Shown here: piece after piece, positions 5,888 to 7,802 of the stretch
How the letters are laid out: each line of letters begins with the position of its first letter
Numbering within the stretch: the first letter of the stretch is position 1
Position numbers and translations under genes: made by a program
The notes under the pieces: model-generated
What the model was told of the DNA's origin: nothing
What the model saw: the letters and a program-made list of their open reading frames with translations, nothing else
Databases searched by the model: none
Assembly (NCBI RefSeq): GCF_000497445.1
Contig: NZ_CM002285.1
Span: 929,491-937,292, forward strand
DNA: 7,802 nucleotides
DNA from: Streptomyces roseochromogenus subsp. oscitans DS 12.976
GTDB taxonomy: Bacteria; Actinomycetota; Actinomycetes; Streptomycetales; Streptomycetaceae
Direction: 5' to 3'

Positions 5888-5892
5888 TCCTT
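5888..5892 (-). promoter_or_regulatory. Ribosome-binding site that sets the SSI start
   Basis: AAGGA on the minus strand lies 8 nt before the ATG at 5877-5879. It overlaps the upstream in-frame ATG at 5886-5888, so the shorter reading (144 codons) is preferred, matching the classical SSI precursor length. Confidence 0.7.
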
Positions 5893-6021
5893 CCGCTTGA
5901 ACAGACATGGCGCCGGCCCGGGCCCGGTCGGGCACCGGAGCGGCGAGCGCCACTCTGCCGAGTCCGCCGGGGAAACTCACATCGGGCACATGGATTTCGG
6001 TAACCTTTCGTGTTGAAGCAG

Positions 6022-6031
6022 TGGCGTGATG
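6022..6031 (+). promoter_or_regulatory. AdpA-like site (TGGCGTGATG)
   Basis: It matches nine of ten positions of the published AdpA consensus TGGCSNGWWY, failing only at the last base. It lies about 145 nt upstream of the SSI start. AdpA is known to control SSI-type inhibitor genes in some Streptomyces, which makes the site plausible, but short degenerate sites also occur by chance. Confidence 0.35.
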
Positions 6032-6054
6032 TCACGGAATCCACACACCGTGAC
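6031..6054. repeat. Inverted repeat GTCACGG-N10-CCGTGAC
   Basis: Perfect 7-bp arms around a 10-bp spacer, about 150 nt upstream of the SSI start and abutting the AdpA-like site. The symmetry and spacing suit a dimeric regulator, which is unknown. As RNA it could also form a modest hairpin. Confidence 0.5.
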
Positions 6055-6157
6055 CCAGCAACTACGCGGGTTCTGCCCGTCGAGCCCGCCCAGATGGCCG
6101 AAAATCAGCGCTTCGTTAATCGTCCTGAAACATTCCGACTCCGACCCCCTCAAGTCC

Positions 6158-6183
6158 CTTCATGACTCCTTGTGTTCATGAAG
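6158..6183. repeat. Inverted repeat CTTCATGA-N10-TCATGAAG
   Basis: Perfect 8-bp arms with a 10-bp spacer, in the middle of the SSI-VOC divergent region and about 120 nt upstream of the VOC start. The arms are AT-rich for this genome, so the match is unlikely to come from GC bias. It could be an operator for either gene or a leftover of an older transcription unit. Confidence 0.55.
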
Positions 6184-6293
6184 TGATCACCTCAGTGGGC
6201 CGGTTCGGGGCCCGCCCTCAACGAGGTGGAGGCCCCTGGTCCCGAGGAGGGCTCAGCGCTTGATGGGAGTGTGTTCGCGAAGCCCTGGTGGTC

Positions 6294-6299
6294 TAGGCT
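6294..6299 (+). promoter_or_regulatory. -10 element TAGGCT of a leaderless VOC transcript
   Basis: TAGGCT fits the Streptomyces -10 consensus (TAGRNT). The ATG at 6306 begins 7 nt after its last base, just where transcription should start, and there is no Shine-Dalgarno before the ATG. A leaderless mRNA is therefore likely. The -35 (near GTGTTC, 6271-6276) is weak. Confidence 0.6.
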
Positions 6300-6305
6300 C
6301 GGTTG

Positions 6306-6659
6306 ATGACCTTGGAATGGGAACAGGTGATTGTTCACTCGGTGGATCCGGTGGCCTTGGGGCAGTGGTGGGCGGAGGCCCTTGGGTGGGTCGTCGTCCA
6401 CTCCTCTGATGAGGAGTTCGAGATCCGCCCGGAGCCGGATCGCCTGCCGGGGTTGGATTTCGTCCGGCTTGATGAGAGCAAGAAGGTCAAGAGCCGACTG
6501 CATCTCGACTTCAGGCCTGATGACCAGGACGCCGAGGTGGCTCGCCTTGAGGCTCATGGCGCAAAGCGTGTCGACATCGGCCAGGGTGACCAATCGTGGG
6601 TTGTCATGGCAGACCCCGAAGGCAACGAGTTCTGTGTCCTTGGACAACGGCGTCAGTGA
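6306..6659 (+). CDS. VOC-family (glyoxalase-like) protein
   Basis: A 117-residue protein of the vicinal oxygen chelate fold, close to the Glyoxalase_6-like domain. Members include dioxygenases, lyases and antibiotic-binding resistance proteins. The order is VIVHSVDP (8-15), ALGQWWAEALGW (17-28) for the first strand and helix, EIRPEPDRLPGLDFV (39-53), SRLHLDF (63-69), the helix DDQDAEVARLEAHGAK (72-87), and the closing strand WVVMADPEGNEFCVL (98-112). Possible metal or ligand positions are His11, His66 and Glu108. The length fits a single-domain dimeric VOC protein. Start: the ATG at 6306 is preferred over the TTG at 6303 because of the leaderless promoter geometry. Codon use is unusual for the window: by hand count about 32 of 117 codons end in A or T, far more than in neighbouring genes, suggesting recent arrival or weak expression. 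Substrate unknown. Confidence 0.85.
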   Translation: MTLEWEQVIVHSVDPVALGQWWAEALGWVVVHSSDEEFEIRPEPDRLPGLDFVRLDESKKVKSRLHLDFRPDDQDAEVARLEAHGAKRVDIGQGDQSWVVMADPEGNEFCVLGQRRQ

Positions 6660-6702
6660 CTGAGCCGTCTGAGCCGGAAGGTGACGGCTCGTCTCAAGTC
6701 AC
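6656..6702. terminator. Interrupted long hairpin at the end of the VOC gene
   Basis: The outer arms GTGACT (6656-6661) and AGTCAC (6697-6702) are continuous with the inner arm GAGCCGTC (6662-6669). They are separated from its partner GACGGCTC (6683-6690) by a 6-nt bulge. It spans the VOC stop codon and reaches the end of the recombinase fragment on the other strand. It probably terminates the VOC transcript and may act in both directions. Confidence 0.5.
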
Positions 6703-6917
6703 AGGTGCTTGTGGCCTGGGATGTGCTGCACGTGGACCGGCGGCATGCTCTGGTCGTCCGACATCAAGAAGGTCGCTGTGTGCCGCAGACCGTGCAGGGT
6801 CCAGTTCGGCCCCGGGGCCTCGTGGGCACGGTTGGACATCATGAGGGCCGCGTCGCAGGTCAGCGGCCGCCAAGGACGACGCAGCGTCCACCACAACGGC
6901 CGGCTGTGGCGTGCCAC
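6699..6917 (-). pseudogene. Tyrosine-recombinase (phage-type integrase) C-terminal fragment
   Basis: A 72-codon frame holds the catalytic-domain core of a Streptomyces-type site-specific integrase. PLWWTLRRPWRPLT (residues 7-20) is followed by NWTLHGLRHTATFLM (38-52), the box II HxxR with His42 and Arg45, then VQHIPGHKHL (63-72) with the GH of the catalytic domain. Intact relatives continue GHxHLSTTQIY to the tyrosine nucleophile. Here a TGA follows HKHL directly, so the Tyr and C-terminus are missing, and a Pro replaces the Leu normally found before GH. N-terminal to PLWW the frame stays open for some way but shows no recognisable integrase sequence, and the N-terminal domain and first catalytic Arg are absent. 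It is therefore a dead remnant, probably of an integrated plasmid or prophage. Confidence 0.75.
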
Positions 6918-7131
6918 GAGGTGGCCGTCGGGCTGTGCGCCGGCGGACGCAGCTGCTCGGGCGTCCGGGTCGGGCAGGCGGCCGCGTGGACCGATCGGAT
7001 CGAGTGGATCGTCACCGAGGGCCCCCGCACGCCGCCGCGACGCTCTTCGAACCGGCCGTCCTCAAGCGCGCGTTGGGCGGGCTGCCGGCCGCCTACATCC
7101 GCCCGGAGCCGTATCGTGCCGCGCACCTGAG
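6918..7131. other. Non-coding or decayed stretch between integrase fragment and hairpin
   Basis: No intact gene. A plus-strand peptide at 7028-7111 (ATLFEPAVLKRALGGLPAAY) looks more protein-like than its surroundings and could be another gene scrap, but I cannot name a family with confidence. Long overlapping frames on both strands here look like GC-driven chance frames. Confidence 0.3.
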
Positions 7132-7165
7132 CTGTCCCGGTGTTCCGATGGGAGCACCGGGACAG
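7132..7165 (-). terminator. Strong hairpin after the ricin-domain gene
   Basis: 15-bp arms (7132-7146 with 7151-7165, one G-T pair) close on a GATG loop, 16 nt past the stop of the minus-strand gene. The 11 outer pairs (CTGTCCCGGTG with CACCGGGACAG) are perfect. It is near-symmetric and may stop transcription from both sides. Confidence 0.75.
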
Positions 7166-7181
7166 TGCGCCGGCGAGTGGT

Positions 7182-7802
7182 TCAGGCGTCCTTCGCCGGC
7201 GGCCGGGCGGGCCGGGTGGAGGGGCCGTCCGTGCCCGCGATCGAGAGGGAGCCGGGGCTCGCCGAGGGCGCGTCGGCCACCCAGCGCTGCCCGGCGGAGC
7301 CGTCCCGGACCTTGACGACGAGGTCGGCGCCCACGCTGTCGGCCGCGGTGGCGAGGGCGAGCGTGCGGTCCCAGCGGGGCAGCAACTCTCCCCGCTCGGT
7401 GAGGTCGTAGCGCACGTCGTCGCCCCGATTCGAGCCGGCGCCGGCGCAGCTGCCGAGGATCACCACGCCCGCGTCGGCGTGCGAGTCCAGGCACAGACCC
7501 GAGCCGGCCGCACTGCGCAGCAGCCCGTCGGCGTCGTACGTCCACCGCTGGGTGAGCGCCGCGGAGCAGACGGCGAGCACGGCGCCCGCCCCGGCCTCCG
7601 GGGTGCCCTTGATGTCCAGGCACAGGTCGGCGGCGGCGTTGCGCAGCCGGGTGGGGCGGCCGGTGGTGGGCAGTCCGGTGGTGCCGGGGGCCGTGGCGGC
7701 GGGGAGCGGGGACCGGTGGGCGGTGGTGCCGGGGACGGCGCCGGTGGAGGCGACCGGGTCGGTGCCGTCGCCGCCCTCCGGCCACAGGCTGATCGCGAGG
7801 AC
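7182..7802 (-). CDS. Ricin-type beta-trefoil (RICIN) domain protein, C-terminal part
   Basis: The last 206 codons of a larger protein whose N-terminus lies beyond the right edge. It opens with VLAISLWPEGG, which looks like the end of a transmembrane helix. A Pro/Thr/Ala/Gly-rich linker follows (residues about 9-50), then a beta-trefoil: TRLRNAAADLCLDIKG (51-66), CSAALTQRWTYDADGLLRS (79-97), SGLCLDSHADAGVV (101-114), VRYDLTERGELLPRW (130-144) and VRDGSAGQRWVADAP (165-179). Two QxW motifs (85-87 and 172-174) and the LCLD strands identify the ricin fold, usually carbohydrate binding. The middle repeat has RYD in place of QxW. The helix, linker and trefoil order suggests a membrane-anchored protein with an extracellular sugar-binding domain. 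Streptomyces proteins of this build often have a cytoplasmic regulatory N-terminus (for example a helix-turn-helix), which cannot be checked here. It ends in a strong hairpin. Confidence 0.85.
   Translation of the reverse strand, partial: VLAISLWPEGGDGTDPVASTGAVPGTTAHRSPLPAATAPGTTGLPTTGRPTRLRNAAADLCLDIKGTPEAGAGAVLAVCSAALTQRWTYDADGLLRSAAGSGLCLDSHADAGVVILGSCAGAGSNRGDDVRYDLTERGELLPRWDRTLALATAADSVGADLVVKVRDGSAGQRWVADAPSASPGSLSIAGTDGPSTRPARPPAKDA

Larger units (their letters stand above)
5893..6305. other. Divergent SSI / VOC intergenic region
   Basis: A gap of about 410 bp between two genes reading away from each other, more AT-rich than the surroundings around 5985-6190. It holds a near-consensus AdpA-like site, two inverted repeats with 10-bp spacers, and a TAGGCT -10 element at its right end (all listed separately). 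I could not settle a -35/-10 pair for the SSI gene. The minus-strand open frame entering from 6192 is antisense to the VOC gene and judged not coding. Confidence 0.5.

Noticed and set aside
5880..6044. Longer SSI reading starting at 6044 or at ATG 5888
   Set aside because: Extra residues before MRNTAR are Arg-rich and would spoil the signal peptide. The AAGGA spacing and SSI precursor length support 5879.
6192..6647. 151-codon minus-strand open frame opposite the VOC gene
   Set aside because: It is antisense to a clear VOC domain with a matching promoter, and I see no motif.
6681..7410. Overlapping plus-strand open frames across the integrase fragment and ricin gene
   Set aside because: They run through a strong hairpin and antisense to recognised sequence, with no coherent domain.

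Overview
The window looks like Streptomyces chromosome, or a very close relative. It is GC-rich, has several leaderless or GTG-start genes, and encodes a Streptomyces subtilisin inhibitor (SSI) protein with the family's usual precursor length and cysteine spacing. It reads as accessory chromosome: short transcription units pointing in different directions, separated by gaps that hold decayed genes and hairpins. I see no CRISPR array, rRNA or tRNA, and no complete mobile element.

Layout. (1) 1-1134, minus strand: a short-chain dehydrogenase/reductase, then 7 bp later a DMT-type membrane transporter that runs off the left edge. (2) 1135-1967: no intact gene, but fragments of both ends of an FAD-dependent monooxygenase on the plus strand, read as a ghost gene. 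(3) 1968-2846, minus strand: a compact ArsR-type regulator plus SRPBCC/AHSA1 protein pair. (4) 2847-3010: a divergent control region with a good -35/-10 pair for the rightward gene, flanked by two GAAAC/GTTTC palindromes. (5) 3011-4519, plus strand: a 14-helix DHA2/EmrB-type drug exporter, ending in a 16-bp hairpin. (6) 4593-5090, plus strand: a small membrane methyltransferase of the isoprenylcysteine/phospholipid methyltransferase type. (7) 5445-5879, minus strand: the SSI-type secreted protease inhibitor, with an Asp at the reactive-site P1 position. (8) 5880-6305: a relatively AT-rich divergent intergenic region with two inverted repeats. (9) 6306-6659, plus strand: a VOC/glyoxalase-like protein with less biased codon use and an apparently leaderless promoter. 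(10) 6656-7165: hairpins around a truncated tyrosine-recombinase fragment. (11) 7182-7802, minus strand: the C-terminal part of a ricin-type beta-trefoil protein that runs off the right edge.

How parts may work together: the ArsR/SRPBCC pair and the divergent exporter share a control region, but the exporter operators look like TetR-type sites and no TetR gene is in the window, so the cognate regulator is unknown. The monooxygenase remnant beside a reductase and a drug exporter hints at a former small-molecule modification or detoxification locus, now partly lost (inference). No previously undescribed multi-gene system is evident. The most interesting points are the SSI reactive-site change, the twin operators, and the two gene ghosts.
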